This document shows, piece after piece, positions 27,010 to 36,680 of a stretch of 39,150 nt of DNA (within the stretch, counting starts at the first letter, position 1; the number at the start of each line of letters is the position of its first letter). Origin of the DNA: an uncultured Ruminiclostridium sp. (GTDB taxonomy: Bacteria; Bacillota; Clostridia; Oscillospirales; Ruminococcaceae); the NCBI GenBank assembly GCA_947624435.1, contig CANQKE010000025.1, positions 1 to 39,150 of the forward strand, read 5' to 3'. The position numbers and the translations under genes were made by a program. The notes beneath the pieces were generated by a model that was not told where the DNA came from, did no database searches, and worked only from the letters and a program-made list of their open reading frames with translations.

Positions 27010-27690
27010 ATGAACGGCAAAGCAGCGATTCCGAAAAAGAAAAAAATTCTTATAGCGGCAGCATTATCCGCATTGATAGCTGCGGCGGCTGTTACGGGAG
27101 TAGTCACCGCATTTTTGACTAAAACCGTAGAGAGCCGCGCTAATAATTTTACTTTCGTAACGGCGGACGTAGAGCTGACAGAACCGTCTTGGAATCTCGA
27201 AGATTCTCCCATTGTCACTCCCGGTCAGACTGTAGCAAAAGACCCGACGGTCACAAATACCGGCGAAACGCCGCTTTATGTGTTCCTGGAAGTGAAGATA
27301 CCCTGTGACGAGGTGCAGACCGCCGATTCTCTTACGCCTCATTTGACTAACCTGCTCAACTTTGAGTTTGACAGAGAAAATTGGGTAAAGGTTTCACCCG
27401 ATACTCCTGTCTATGAAAATGATACCACCGGAAAAGAAAAATATTCCGTGGAGGTTTACGCATATCTTAAAGAGCTTGCCCCGAAAGATGAAACAGGCGC
27501 AAAATCAACACCGCTTTTCAGCGAGGTAAAATATGCCGATGTAATAGAGGGCGAACCGAACGACAGCCTGACCTTTGATATGCCGATATCGGTATATGCT
27601 ATCCAGACGGAAAATCTTGAAAAAGCGTCAGGTGCAGATACAGCGGCAAAGCTGAAAGATGTGTATAACGCCTACATTAAGAAATCGTAA
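27010..27690 (+). CDS. TasA/camelysin-like surface protein with SipW-type signal peptide (first gene of the switched operon)
   Basis: 226 residues. A basic start (Pro-Lys-Lys-Lys-Lys) and hydrophobic segment of about 20 residues lead into Ala-Phe-Leu-Thr-Lys-Thr and then Asn-Asn-Phe-Thr-Phe-Val. This is the pattern of SipW-dependent signal peptides seen in TasA, camelysin and related fibre proteins. The mature part is a beta-rich domain with Pro-Gly-Gln-Thr-Val-Ala-Lys-Asp-Pro-Thr-Val-Thr-Asn-Thr-Gly, a motif shared by most of the paralogues in this operon. I chose the ATG at 27010 with AAAGGAAG. An in-frame TTG at 26989 would start inside the inverted repeat. It is followed after 17 bp by a second paralogue. 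Confidence 0.85.
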   Translation: MNGKAAIPKKKKILIAAALSALIAAAAVTGVVTAFLTKTVESRANNFTFVTADVELTEPSWNLEDSPIVTPGQTVAKDPTVTNTGETPLYVFLEVKIPCDEVQTADSLTPHLTNLLNFEFDRENWVKVSPDTPVYENDTTGKEKYSVEVYAYLKELAPKDETGAKSTPLFSEVKYADVIEGEPNDSLTFDMPISVYAIQTENLEKASGADTAAKLKDVYNAYIKKS

Positions 27691-27707
27691 TAAGGAGATC
27701 AGTCATA

Positions 27708-28244
27708 ATGAAAAAAAGAAAAGCAGCTTTTATTATTACCGGCTGTCTGCTGATCGCCGGTATTTCTTACGGAGTTACATATTCTTATCTGACGGCAAAT
27801 GACAGCACGGTAAATGAATTTCAAATAGGCAGAAACGAGATAGAGGTTACCGAGGAATTTGAACCGCCAAAGGAGCTTGAGCCGGGCGTATCATTCACCA
27901 AAAAGCCTTATGTCACCAACACCGGCAATATAGCCTGCTGGGTGCGTATGAGAGCAGATTTTTCCGACAGTAAGATGGAAGATTTATGCGAGTATACGAT
28001 AAACACGCCTACACTGGCAGGAGTAGCCGGCTGGACGGAAAAGCAAGCGGACGGATATTATTATTACACGGAAAAACTTGAACCCGGTGACACGACTCTG
28101 TCGTTGTTTGCGGGGGAATCCGATAATATCACGATAAAATCCGATGCCGGAGCGACCGAGCTTGTAAACTTTGATATTATTATTTACGCCGAGTCCTGCG
28201 GCGCTGAAAAAGGCGATACTTACCAAAAAGCTTGGGGAATTTAA
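27708..28244 (+). CDS. TasA/camelysin-like surface protein with SipW-type signal peptide
   Basis: 178 residues, the smallest complete member of the set. After Met-Lys-Lys-Arg-Lys and a hydrophobic helix comes Tyr-Ser-Tyr-Leu-Thr-Ala-Asn-Asp and Asn-Glu-Phe-Gln-Ile-Gly, matching the SipW-type cleavage region. The mature part has Leu-Glu-Pro-Gly-Val-Ser-Phe-Thr-Lys-Lys-Pro-Tyr-Val-Thr-Asn-Thr-Gly and a Tyr-rich strand, Gly-Tyr-Tyr-Tyr-Tyr-Thr-Glu, followed by Leu-Glu-Pro-Gly-Asp-Thr-Thr. The same layout occurs in the last gene of the window. Such proteins form fibres or minor fibre subunits in Bacillus; that role here is inferred. AAGGAGATC precedes the ATG. Confidence 0.85.
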   Translation: MKKRKAAFIITGCLLIAGISYGVTYSYLTANDSTVNEFQIGRNEIEVTEEFEPPKELEPGVSFTKKPYVTNTGNIACWVRMRADFSDSKMEDLCEYTINTPTLAGVAGWTEKQADGYYYYTEKLEPGDTTLSLFAGESDNITIKSDAGATELVNFDIIIYAESCGAEKGDTYQKAWGI

Positions 28245-28258
28245 GGAGGCGATTGAAA

Positions 28259-31200
28259 ATGAGTGCTGCCGGAACAAACTACCGGTTTACGGGCAGAGTG
28301 CTTGCCTTTTTGCTGGCGATAGCGCTGCTGCTTACATCGGTGCCGTACACTCTTATCAGTGTGTTTGCGGCCGACGACGAATTTCATATCTCTCTTTCGT
28401 GGAATCACGACCCGGAGAATCCGGATAATACCGTTTATGACAGCGACAGCCCGGAAAACAAGGACGTTCGCCTTAAGATACAATTTTCCAACGGACAGGT
28501 ATCAAAGCGGTATGAGCCGGGCGAGCTTGTGATAACCGTTACCGGAATGAAGGACGCGGTGCGCTCCGGCAATTCCTATATTCCAGTGGGAATAGCCGCA
28601 GATAAGGAGGATGCTGTAAATAAGAAGTATAACTGGAGCTATTCCTATACCGAGGCAACCGACACCTATACGTTTTACAATAACTTTGTGGTGGAGGACA
28701 GATCGGTATTCGAGGGCTCTTTGGAGATAATCTGGACGCTTCCGTCAAGAGAAACAAAGCATGAGTACAAAAAAGACTTTACGGCGGAATTATACGTTGA
28801 CGGAAAATCCATAGAAAGCGAACCCGTCAGCTACAGCCAGACCCGCAAAAAGGATACATACACCTTAGACGGCGAAGCAAGCAAGGTGTTCGAGGACAGA
28901 ATGCCCGCAACTTCTTCAAAGCCTGACGATTATATATGGGTAAAGTATGATTTTGAGGGTCACGACACCTCGCTTGCAAGAGGCGTAAAGGATAACGAGC
29001 GTTATGAATGCTGGTTTCCGGAGGACGCCGAGGTCTTTTACGGCGATCTGATCCCGACCGCAGACACGCAGGAAATTGACGGAAAAATATATAAGAAGTA
29101 TACGTCGACCAAGGACAAGGTCAGCGACGTTTTTGTTGCCTATCCCAGAAAAAAATATGAAGGCGAAGTGATGAACGTATACTCCTATTTATACGGAACG
29201 TACTACGAGGAATCGGACGAGACTGAGCTTGCAAATTGCGTTGTCACAACGACCCTTAAAGATTACGGCTATGATGACATTCCGGGACCGGTTTACAAGG
29301 TCGACAAGCAGTCGTACGGCGAGCATAACATGACGATAGACCAGAATCACAAAGCATACGGCGCCGTTAAAGCACCCGATCTTAGCAGCGGCGGCGGAGA
29401 GTATTATTCCGATATGCAGCTTTTCCTGGATTTCTATGCGAAATATGACGGCACGGACGATCCGATAGACGTGGATTATTACGACCTTGAATTTGTAGAT
29501 GATATTCTGGATATTCAACTTAAAGACGGCAGTATACGCAGACTTAACGACGATGAATATCACTTTACCAAGATAAGGATACCGCCTGTGACGGAGATAT
29601 GCAACTCAAACGGCTTGCCGATAGCGGCGGACGCTTACGAGGTGGAGATTTACGGACGGGCAAAGGATACTCCCGAAACCGGACTGGATGCGTTTGACGT
29701 AAACTTATCGCCGGACAAAACGCTCATGATCGGCAATACCGAGCAGTTTATAGAATTTGAGCGTGATGACATTGTCGGAGTGAGGATATTCATTAAGGGC
29801 ATAAAGGAAAGCCTGTCCAAATCCCCGACGATAAAATCCGCATTGGCAAGATGCTATTATGTTTTTGATATATCCGAGGATGAGATAGAAAAAATCGTTA
29901 CCGACGAAGGCAAGCTCTTCAATAATATGTTCTTCAATCTTTACCGCACATACAGCGCGGGCGGAATAGAGAACGAATGGTTCAACAAAGGCTTTGGAGA
30001 GGATAAATATCTCGGAAGCGACGCTAAGGATAAATATGAACATGACGTTAGTGTTTATAAAAGCGGACTTGACCGAAACAAAAGCGATACTCCGATAGTA
30101 GAGGAAACGAACGAGTTCAATCTTGAAAGCACCACTATAGTGCAGACCGAAAGCGACGCGAACAACTACTATTTTGAAGGCAGCATGACTGGAAAATTTG
30201 TACTCGGCGAGGATACGCTGCTTAGAAAGTTTTCCATGCACACCATAGTCCCCAAGGGACTGCGCTTAGAGGAGATATGCAAAGACCCTGAAGAGCTGCT
30301 CAGCAGGCTCAGCTTTGAGAGCTCGGCTGATCTGCCGTCGTCTTATCTTGCTTCCCATGTGAAGATCGAGATAGTCGAGGATCCTAAATATGACGGCAGG
30401 CAGTATATAGCGTTCAACTTTGATTTCGGCGACGAGCCCATCGATGTCGGCACCGTTACGATCTCCGGCATACCTATGTATATATCCAAAAAGGATATCA
30501 CCGGCGGAACGCACAGCTACACCATGAACGGCGCTTTGCTGGTGGATCAGGAGGGCAAGTGGAACTCCGAAACGACGGACAATAATTTGATTGAAGGCGG
30601 TATCTGGAAAGATATCGACAATGACGGCGATACGGACGAAAAAGCGTCATTCAGAAGCGGCTCGACCAGCTTTGTCCACAGCGAGGAAACGCTCGTTTCC
30701 CTGGTAAAATATGTTTCTACGCCTTTTATCAACGGTCAGGTTAATCCGCCCGCCGATGAAGCCACCGCGGAGAACGCTCCGAAAACCTATATCGGCGGCG
30801 ACTATTCCTATCGGCTCAAAGCGACGGTAAATACAACGACCGGCGGAGGCGGAGCGACGCATATAATTTTTGCCGACGTTATCGAAAGCCAAAAGAACAA
30901 GACCGAATGGCAGGGCGAATTTGTAGGTATAGATTACTCGCAGGCGCTTGCACAGCTGGATTATCCGGGTGGAGAAAAGCCCGTTCCTATAATTTACTAC
31001 AGCACGGAAGAAGTAACGTTTACTCAGAAAGAATCTGTCGACAGCGACGGAAATACCGTATACCACAACGACTTTGACAGCGATACATTCAAAGATTCGT
31101 CTGTTTGGACGACCGAAAAACCAAAGGACAACAAGGATATCCGTGCGATAGCTATAGACTTCGGCGAAGGCATTGCATCTCCCAGCAAGGTGCTGTGGGT

Positions 31201-34200
31201 GGAGATACAGATGAAAGCGCCGGAGGATACGAAAAATATAGGCAAGATAGCCAAGAATCAATGCTCCGTTACCTATGATAAGCTGAACGGCGTTGACGCC
31301 ACAACGGAGCATCAGGGCCTGGACTCTAACGTTGTTCCCGTCACCTATGTTCAAAAGGGCAGGATAATTCTTAACAAACTGGATTCCGACAGCAGCAATT
31401 CTATCGCCGGCGCACAGTTTAAGCTGTACCGCAAGGCTCAGGAGCCGGATACGGAAGATACGCTTGTTAAAGAATACACCGTCGGGAAAAACGGAAAGCT
31501 GATAATAAGCGATTTGGATTTCGGAGAGTATTATTTCATTGAAACTAAAGCTCCTAAGGGATACCATCTCAGCACCGATCCGGAAAAAAATAAGAGCAGT
31601 ACTATCATACTTACTCCGGAACAGCCGGAAGTTACGGTAGAGATGAGAAACGAGCGCGATCCCGGTACTTTCTCGATAAAAAAGGTGTCCGACAGAAATC
31701 CGAATGTTGCTCTGCAAGGCGCGGAGTTTGCACTTTATAAATCAAACGGCGAGTTTGTAAGCGATGGGCATACAACAGGCGCGGGCGGTATGCTGACCCT
31801 TGAAAATCTGGAATGGGGCAGCTATTACCTGAAAGAAACAAAAGCTCCCGCCGGTTACAAATTGTCCGACGAGAAAATCGAATTTACGATAAACGCGGCT
31901 AACGACGCCGGAAAAGAGCTTGAAACCGTTCAGGTAAAGAACGAACAGCTCCCCGCAAAGGTAAAGCTGGTAAAATATGAGCTTACCGACCCGTACACAG
32001 AAATGTCATCGAGTCCCATTATTAACAATAAAGCTCCCGTCAAGGGCGCAATGTACACTTTATATGACGATAAGGGCAATAAGATCACCACGAAGATAAC
32101 CGACGCAAACGGTGAGATCTATGTGGAAGATCTGACGTTCGGCACTTATTACTTTGAGGAAACTATGGCAGCGACCGGATATAAGAAATATGGCGGAAAG
32201 CTTTACTTTAACGTCGGCGCGGAACATACCGCCGCCAGTGTTTACAAAATTGTAGAAACTGCGGATACCCGACTGACCGGAAGCATTCACCTCAGTAAGA
32301 CCGACGACAGCGGCGACGTGATACATCCCGCAAAGCCTATAGACGGCGCGGTATACCGTATGTATAATAAATCGGATACGAAATTTTCCTCTCCGCTGAA
32401 ATTCACGAATAACGGCAACGGCAAGTACACTTATTCTCCCGGCAGCGACACTACCGATTTGGTAACATTCGGCCCGGCTGAAGGCTTTTTCGATATAGAC
32501 GGTTTGCATTGGGGCGACTATGTTCTTAAAGAATATAAAGCGCCTAACGGTTACGCGCTCAGCGAAAAGAAGTTTGAGTTCACTATCGGCCGGGATAACG
32601 TCGGTATGGGTACGCAGGTGTTCAGCGATATAGATAACCGCATAAACGGCAGCGTCAAGCTGAAAAAAGTTTCGCTGGCAGATAAAACAGCTCTTGCAAA
32701 CGCCATATTCACGCTTTACCGCGATGACGGCAGCGTTTATAAAGACGATATCACCACCGGCGCCGACGGAACGGTCAAGGTCGAAAATATCCCGTGGGGA
32801 AGCTATTATTTCCTCGAAAAGACCGCGCCGGCCGGCTACGGACTTAACGATCAGAAGTTCAAATTCACCGTGAACGAGCTTACAGCGGGCGACGAGCAGG
32901 TAATTACCGTAAAAGACCCCGTAGAAAACTATCAGTTCACCGTGACAAAGAAGATCAAAAAATCGGATATTGTTTTTGAGCATGGTAATCCGACGTTTAT
33001 TTTCGAGGTGAAGAAAACCGACGACGGTCATATTTACCGCAAAATGCTCTCGTTCAGCGAAGATACCGCCGCAGACGAAGACGGTTATGTGAAAGCTTCG
33101 GTGGTATTCATCGTACCGCAAGGCAGCTATGAAATATCTGAGGTTTCGGTAAGCCGCTACAAGCTGAAAGAGATAACCTGTACCGATTCTACCTCGAAAT
33201 TTGACAGCGCTGCCGGGAAAGCGACCTTTGAGGTCGGCGCTGACAATAATAATTTCACCTTTACATTTGAGAATGAAAAATCCGACCAGACCGGCACGTC
33301 GGACAACGGCTCCGTTACCAACACGCTGAACAGGTCAAGAGCGCTGATAGGTATCGCGGCGGAATATATAGGTCCGGATATTGTGACCGAGGACGTTATC
33401 CCGCCGGAGGACGTCGAAGTATACGCGCTTTATGATAACGGCACCAAGGAAAAGCTGGAAAGCTGGTATACGTTGAGCCCGGTGGATTCCTCAAAACCCA
33501 ACACCGAGCAGTCCATAACGGTAACTTATGAGAAAGACGGTGAAGAGTTTACCGATACGGTGACGGTGCAGATAGGAAATCTGAATCTGTTTACTTATGA
33601 AGTGATTGAGGGTTACGAAGCGGGATACAGTGCAGGTATAATAATCACCGGATATAAAGGCAAGTCAAGCGTAGTAAACTTCCCGGCTGTGCTTATCGAT
33701 ACCAAGAACGGCTCTGAAATGACGTATAAGGTAAAGCAAGTCGGAAACGGCAGCACTCTGACGGGCATGGACGCTGTAACGACGATTACGTTCGCGGAAG
33801 GCATTGAAAAAATCGGCAATAGTGCATTCAGCGACCAAGCTCAAATTAATTGTCCGATAAACATTCCCGAAAGCGTAACATCAATAGGGGACAGTGCATT
33901 TGCTGGAACGCATATTACCGGTTTGACGTTTAACGGCAATAATCTGACCGAGATCGGCGCAAGCGCTTTCTACAATGGTCTATGGGAAGATAATTATGAA
34001 AATTATCTTAACTGTGAACTTACATTGCCGGCATCTTTGCAGAAGATAGGAAACGATGCATTCAGACGTTCAAAAATTAAAAGTATTACATTTAGCGGAA
34101 ACAATCTAACCGAAATCGGCAGCAGTGCATTTGGTTGGTGTAGCAATCTTTCAGGCGATTTGTATATACCGGATTCCGTTGAAAAGATCGGCAATAGAGC

Positions 34201-34984
34201 ATTTTCGTGTTGTGAAAAGTTTAACGGCACTTTGCATTTGCCGAATAACCATAAATTGGAGTCGATTGATATGAATACGTTCTTCAATTGCCCGTTTATC
34301 GGTACACTGGAAATTCCTGCAAGTGTCAAGAAAATCGGTTATGGTGCATTCGGCGGAGATGATGGTAAAGCAGGACAGTATACTCAGCTGATATTGCATG
34401 ACGGACTTGAAGAAATTTCTGTAACTACAGAAGGAACATACAATTACGAAAATCACGGTTCTTTCCATAACTGTAAGCAATTAAGCGGAGAACTTAAAAT
34501 ACCGAGTACCGTAAAAACTATCGGTCAGGGAGCGTTCCAAAATTGTTCAGGCTTTACCGGAAATTTGATCATTCCGGACAACGTTAAAACTATAGGTCAA
34601 GATGCGTTCAACACTTGCACCGGCTTTGACGGTAAATTGAAAGTTTCGAGAAATGTTGAAACAATTGGAAATTATGCATTCAGAGCTTGTAAATTCTCCG
34701 AAATTGAAGTGGTAAGCAGTAAATTGACAACGTTGGGAACGTATGCGTTCTGGTTAGATTTCAGTCCCACAGGAAATGTAATAATACCGTTAAACGCTAA
34801 TGTCGGAAAGGGTGCAGCATACAATTGCAGTACCGCGAATATTTATTATCCCCAAAGCTTAGAGGGTAATAGTGATGCTAAGTTCGGCATAGAAGGCAAA
34901 GTTAACTTCTACACCGATTACACCGACCTGAAACAACAGCTCGGTGCCAAAGCCGCCGAGCTCGGCGTAGACACCTGGACATAA
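28259..34984 (+). CDS. giant secreted adhesin: N-terminal beta-rich region, SpaA/Cna-B repeats and BspA-type leucine-rich repeats
   Basis: 2241 residues with an ordinary Sec signal peptide (about 1-40, ending Val-Phe-Ala-Ala). A long beta-rich region follows to about 1030, with a calcium-loop-like Asp785-Ile-Asp-Asn-Asp-Gly-Asp. Five SpaA/Cna-B domains span about 1034-1555, each with a starting lysine strand and Glu-x-x-Ala-Pro-x-Gly-Tyr or a variant, the signature of internal Lys-Asn isopeptide bonds. A further related domain, an Ig-like stretch, and about thirteen BspA/LRR_5 repeats (Ile-Gly-x-x-Ala-Phe units, about 1845-2200) follow. There is no LPXTG, membrane anchor or wall-binding module, so attachment must be indirect. 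TAAGGAGG precedes the ATG; an in-frame TTG at 28232 is rejected. Confidence 0.9.
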   Translation: MSAAGTNYRFTGRVLAFLLAIALLLTSVPYTLISVFAADDEFHISLSWNHDPENPDNTVYDSDSPENKDVRLKIQFSNGQVSKRYEPGELVITVTGMKDAVRSGNSYIPVGIAADKEDAVNKKYNWSYSYTEATDTYTFYNNFVVEDRSVFEGSLEIIWTLPSRETKHEYKKDFTAELYVDGKSIESEPVSYSQTRKKDTYTLDGEASKVFEDRMPATSSKPDDYIWVKYDFEGHDTSLARGVKDNERYECWFPEDAEVFYGDLIPTADTQEIDGKIYKKYTSTKDKVSDVFVAYPRKKYEGEVMNVYSYLYGTYYEESDETELANCVVTTTLKDYGYDDIPGPVYKVDKQSYGEHNMTIDQNHKAYGAVKAPDLSSGGGEYYSDMQLFLDFYAKYDGTDDPIDVDYYDLEFVDDILDIQLKDGSIRRLNDDEYHFTKIRIPPVTEICNSNGLPIAADAYEVEIYGRAKDTPETGLDAFDVNLSPDKTLMIGNTEQFIEFERDDIVGVRIFIKGIKESLSKSPTIKSALARCYYVFDISEDEIEKIVTDEGKLFNNMFFNLYRTYSAGGIENEWFNKGFGEDKYLGSDAKDKYEHDVSVYKSGLDRNKSDTPIVEETNEFNLESTTIVQTESDANNYYFEGSMTGKFVLGEDTLLRKFSMHTIVPKGLRLEEICKDPEELLSRLSFESSADLPSSYLASHVKIEIVEDPKYDGRQYIAFNFDFGDEPIDVGTVTISGIPMYISKKDITGGTHSYTMNGALLVDQEGKWNSETTDNNLIEGGIWKDIDNDGDTDEKASFRSGSTSFVHSEETLVSLVKYVSTPFINGQVNPPADEATAENAPKTYIGGDYSYRLKATVNTTTGGGGATHIIFADVIESQKNKTEWQGEFVGIDYSQALAQLDYPGGEKPVPIIYYSTEEVTFTQKESVDSDGNTVYHNDFDSDTFKDSSVWTTEKPKDNKDIRAIAIDFGEGIASPSKVLWVEIQMKAPEDTKNIGKIAKNQCSVTYDKLNGVDATTEHQGLDSNVVPVTYVQKGRIILNKLDSDSSNSIAGAQFKLYRKAQEPDTEDTLVKEYTVGKNGKLIISDLDFGEYYFIETKAPKGYHLSTDPEKNKSSTIILTPEQPEVTVEMRNERDPGTFSIKKVSDRNPNVALQGAEFALYKSNGEFVSDGHTTGAGGMLTLENLEWGSYYLKETKAPAGYKLSDEKIEFTINAANDAGKELETVQVKNEQLPAKVKLVKYELTDPYTEMSSSPIINNKAPVKGAMYTLYDDKGNKITTKITDANGEIYVEDLTFGTYYFEETMAATGYKKYGGKLYFNVGAEHTAASVYKIVETADTRLTGSIHLSKTDDSGDVIHPAKPIDGAVYRMYNKSDTKFSSPLKFTNNGNGKYTYSPGSDTTDLVTFGPAEGFFDIDGLHWGDYVLKEYKAPNGYALSEKKFEFTIGRDNVGMGTQVFSDIDNRINGSVKLKKVSLADKTALANAIFTLYRDDGSVYKDDITTGADGTVKVENIPWGSYYFLEKTAPAGYGLNDQKFKFTVNELTAGDEQVITVKDPVENYQFTVTKKIKKSDIVFEHGNPTFIFEVKKTDDGHIYRKMLSFSEDTAADEDGYVKASVVFIVPQGSYEISEVSVSRYKLKEITCTDSTSKFDSAAGKATFEVGADNNNFTFTFENEKSDQTGTSDNGSVTNTLNRSRALIGIAAEYIGPDIVTEDVIPPEDVEVYALYDNGTKEKLESWYTLSPVDSSKPNTEQSITVTYEKDGEEFTDTVTVQIGNLNLFTYEVIEGYEAGYSAGIIITGYKGKSSVVNFPAVLIDTKNGSEMTYKVKQVGNGSTLTGMDAVTTITFAEGIEKIGNSAFSDQAQINCPINIPESVTSIGDSAFAGTHITGLTFNGNNLTEIGASAFYNGLWEDNYENYLNCELTLPASLQKIGNDAFRRSKIKSITFSGNNLTEIGSSAFGWCSNLSGDLYIPDSVEKIGNRAFSCCEKFNGTLHLPNNHKLESIDMNTFFNCPFIGTLEIPASVKKIGYGAFGGDDGKAGQYTQLILHDGLEEISVTTEGTYNYENHGSFHNCKQLSGELKIPSTVKTIGQGAFQNCSGFTGNLIIPDNVKTIGQDAFNTCTGFDGKLKVSRNVETIGNYAFRACKFSEIEVVSSKLTTLGTYAFWLDFSPTGNVIIPLNANVGKGAAYNCSTANIYYPQSLEGNSDAKFGIEGKVNFYTDYTDLKQQLGAKAAELGVDTWT

Positions 34985-35008
34985 TTACATTGAAAGAAGG
35001 CTTGATAA

Positions 35009-35557
35009 GTGAAAAAACCGGTCAATATCATCAGCAGCGTACTGCTTGTCGCAGTAGCTGCGGCGTTAGCGGCAATACTGGTTCTGAAGCTGATATGCGG
35101 CATGGAAATGAAAGCCGTCATGTCGGGTTCAATGGAGCCGGAGCTTCCGGTAGGCAGCCTGCTGGTGATAAAGCCGGTCCCCTATGAGGAAATAGAGGTC
35201 GGCGACGATATTACGTTTGTAAGAGACGCAAACCTCACATTAGTAACACATCGGGTCATCGAAAAGGATGACTCCGCGCGGCTTATCACCACGCAGGGCA
35301 TAGCAAACAACACGCCGGATAATCCGACAAGCTTTGACAATGTCGTGGGTAAAGTCGTATTTCACATTCCGCTTGCGGGGTATCTTGTTATCTGGACGTC
35401 GACGTTACAAGGCAAGATAATCGCAGGTATCATCATCGTTTCATTAGTCGCGATCTCTTTGCTTTTCCCGGACTGCAAAAAGGGCGGGAAAAAGCAGAAA
35501 AACGCGTCTGACAGCACAGCTTTTGAAGGAGGAAATCAGAATGAACGCGAAAGCTAA
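35009..35557 (+). CDS. sipW: SipW-type signal peptidase I (ER/archaeal class)
   Basis: 182 residues with a membrane helix at about 8-30 and the catalytic serine Ser41 in Val-Met-Ser-Gly-Ser-Met-Glu-Pro. His81 (Val-Thr-His-Arg-Val) replaces the usual bacterial lysine, the mark of the ER/archaeal class to which SipW belongs. Asp104 lies in Asn-Thr-Pro-Asp-Asn-Pro. A second membrane helix near 135-155 and a basic tail follow. It probably cleaves the special signal peptides of the TasA/camelysin-like proteins on both sides of it. The start is the GTG at 35009 with GAAAGAAGG 8 bp upstream. The stop overlaps the next gene by 17 bp. Confidence 0.93.
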   Translation: MKKPVNIISSVLLVAVAAALAAILVLKLICGMEMKAVMSGSMEPELPVGSLLVIKPVPYEEIEVGDDITFVRDANLTLVTHRVIEKDDSARLITTQGIANNTPDNPTSFDNVVGKVVFHIPLAGYLVIWTSTLQGKIIAGIIIVSLVAISLLFPDCKKGGKKQKNASDSTAFEGGNQNERES

Positions 35558-36581
35558 GAAGATCATGGTCGGTGCGGGCGCACTGACGCTCACCGCAGCA
35601 ATTTCCATTACGGGAACGGTTGCTTATCTCACGCACATTACGGAGCAGCGTGTGAATAACTTCACATTTGCCGTTGAAGGACTTAACGCAACGCTCACCG
35701 AGCCAAAATGGGACGGCGTTGTCGATTACGAATACACCGACGACGGTAAAGTTATTCCGGTGTTCGGCTATCAGGAGGAAGACCCCGAAAAGCCGATATA
35801 CGGCTATGAGGATGGGAATAAAGATAATCCTATCACCGACCCGAAGGATCCCAAGCTTACCGGTAAGTCAATAGAAGAGCTTCGCCCCAAGACGGACGAC
35901 GAGGACAATCCTATCGATTACGGTGATAAGAACGCTCAGGGCATGACTCCCGGCACCGTTGCGGGAAAAGACCCGTTTATCACCAACAACGGCGAAATGA
36001 ACGAGTGGGTAGCAGCGCAGGTATCGTTTGTATACGGCGAGGGTTCTTATGAAGACAAAAACAATAACGGCATAAAGGACGAGGGAGATGTCGACCGCGC
36101 CGGAAAGCTCCTTACCGAGGCTGATTTTGAAGCGGTTACCGATGTTATCGATATAGCCTGGACAACTACCGAGAATGTAAGCGCGCTTATCGATCCCGCT
36201 GAGGGCGAATATACCCCGAACGGTAAATGGTATTACGACGGTGCAGAGACCCTTGCTGACAGCTACAAAAAGCAGATGGTGTTCTACTATGATAAAGCCC
36301 TTGCCGCAGAAAGCAGGGACAAAACCGCCGCTATCTTTAGCAGTGTAACGCTTGACAAGGACGCTACCACCGAGCAGGTCAAAAAGCTTGAAAAAATGGG
36401 CGGCTTTGCGATCTATATCCAGGGCTATGCCGTACAGGAAAGCGAGTTTGAAAACGGCTATAAGTGGTGTACATCCGAGGACGTGGCAAAGTTTGACAAT
36501 TCACCGACAGAGGAAACGGGAGTTACCGTAACTCAGCCCGGTATAATAGGCTCTCCCGATAATCTGACGGCAGCGGAATAA
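35541..36581 (+). CDS. TasA/camelysin-like surface protein with acidic insertion
   Basis: 346 residues beginning Met-Asn-Ala-Lys-Ala-Lys-Lys. The SipW-type signal continues through Gly-Thr-Val-Ala-Tyr-Leu-Thr-His and Asn-Asn-Phe-Thr-Phe-Ala. After one beta strand there is an acidic insertion (about 60-135) rich in Asp, Glu, Pro and Tyr. Pro-Gly-Thr-Val-Ala-Gly-Lys-Asp-Pro-Phe-Ile-Thr-Asn-Asn-Gly then matches the core motif of the paralogues. An EF-hand-like loop, Asp-Lys-Asn-Asn-Asn-Gly-Ile-Lys-Asp-Glu, near residue 172 suggests calcium binding. It is the closest match to a major TasA-like subunit, judged by size and by overlap with sipW. GAAGGAGG precedes the ATG. An in-frame start at 35523 would extend further into sipW and is not needed. 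Confidence 0.87.
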   Translation: MNAKAKKIMVGAGALTLTAAISITGTVAYLTHITEQRVNNFTFAVEGLNATLTEPKWDGVVDYEYTDDGKVIPVFGYQEEDPEKPIYGYEDGNKDNPITDPKDPKLTGKSIEELRPKTDDEDNPIDYGDKNAQGMTPGTVAGKDPFITNNGEMNEWVAAQVSFVYGEGSYEDKNNNGIKDEGDVDRAGKLLTEADFEAVTDVIDIAWTTTENVSALIDPAEGEYTPNGKWYYDGAETLADSYKKQMVFYYDKALAAESRDKTAAIFSSVTLDKDATTEQVKKLEKMGGFAIYIQGYAVQESEFENGYKWCTSEDVAKFDNSPTEETGVTVTQPGIIGSPDNLTAAE

Positions 36582-36593
36582 GCGTGGGGTTTT

Positions 36594-36680
36594 CTGAGTA
36601 CGGTCAGCAATTTTGCTTAGAAAAGCCATAAAAATTCGAAAGGAGAGATGCTTGCTTTGCAAGCACAGTCATAAAAATGA
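36594..36680 (+). repeat. copy B of the Shine-Dalgarno / hairpin / start-codon repeat
   Basis: The first 25 bases are identical to 3771-3795. AAAGGAGAGA, the hairpin TGCTTGC-TTT-GCAAGCA (36649-36665) and ATAAAAATGA around the ATG at 36677 follow. The middle part differs from copy A, whereas the Shine-Dalgarno and the hairpin pairing are kept. Confidence 0.85.

Noticed and set aside
28232-28258. Upstream TTG start for the giant adhesin
   Set aside because: It would lie inside the preceding gene, and its nine extra residues would run through the AAGGAGG site that serves the ATG at 28259.
34900-34984. Sortase signal (LPXTG) at the end of the adhesin
   Set aside because: The last residues (ending Gly-Val-Asp-Thr-Trp-Thr) contain no LPXTG-like motif, hydrophobic segment or basic tail.
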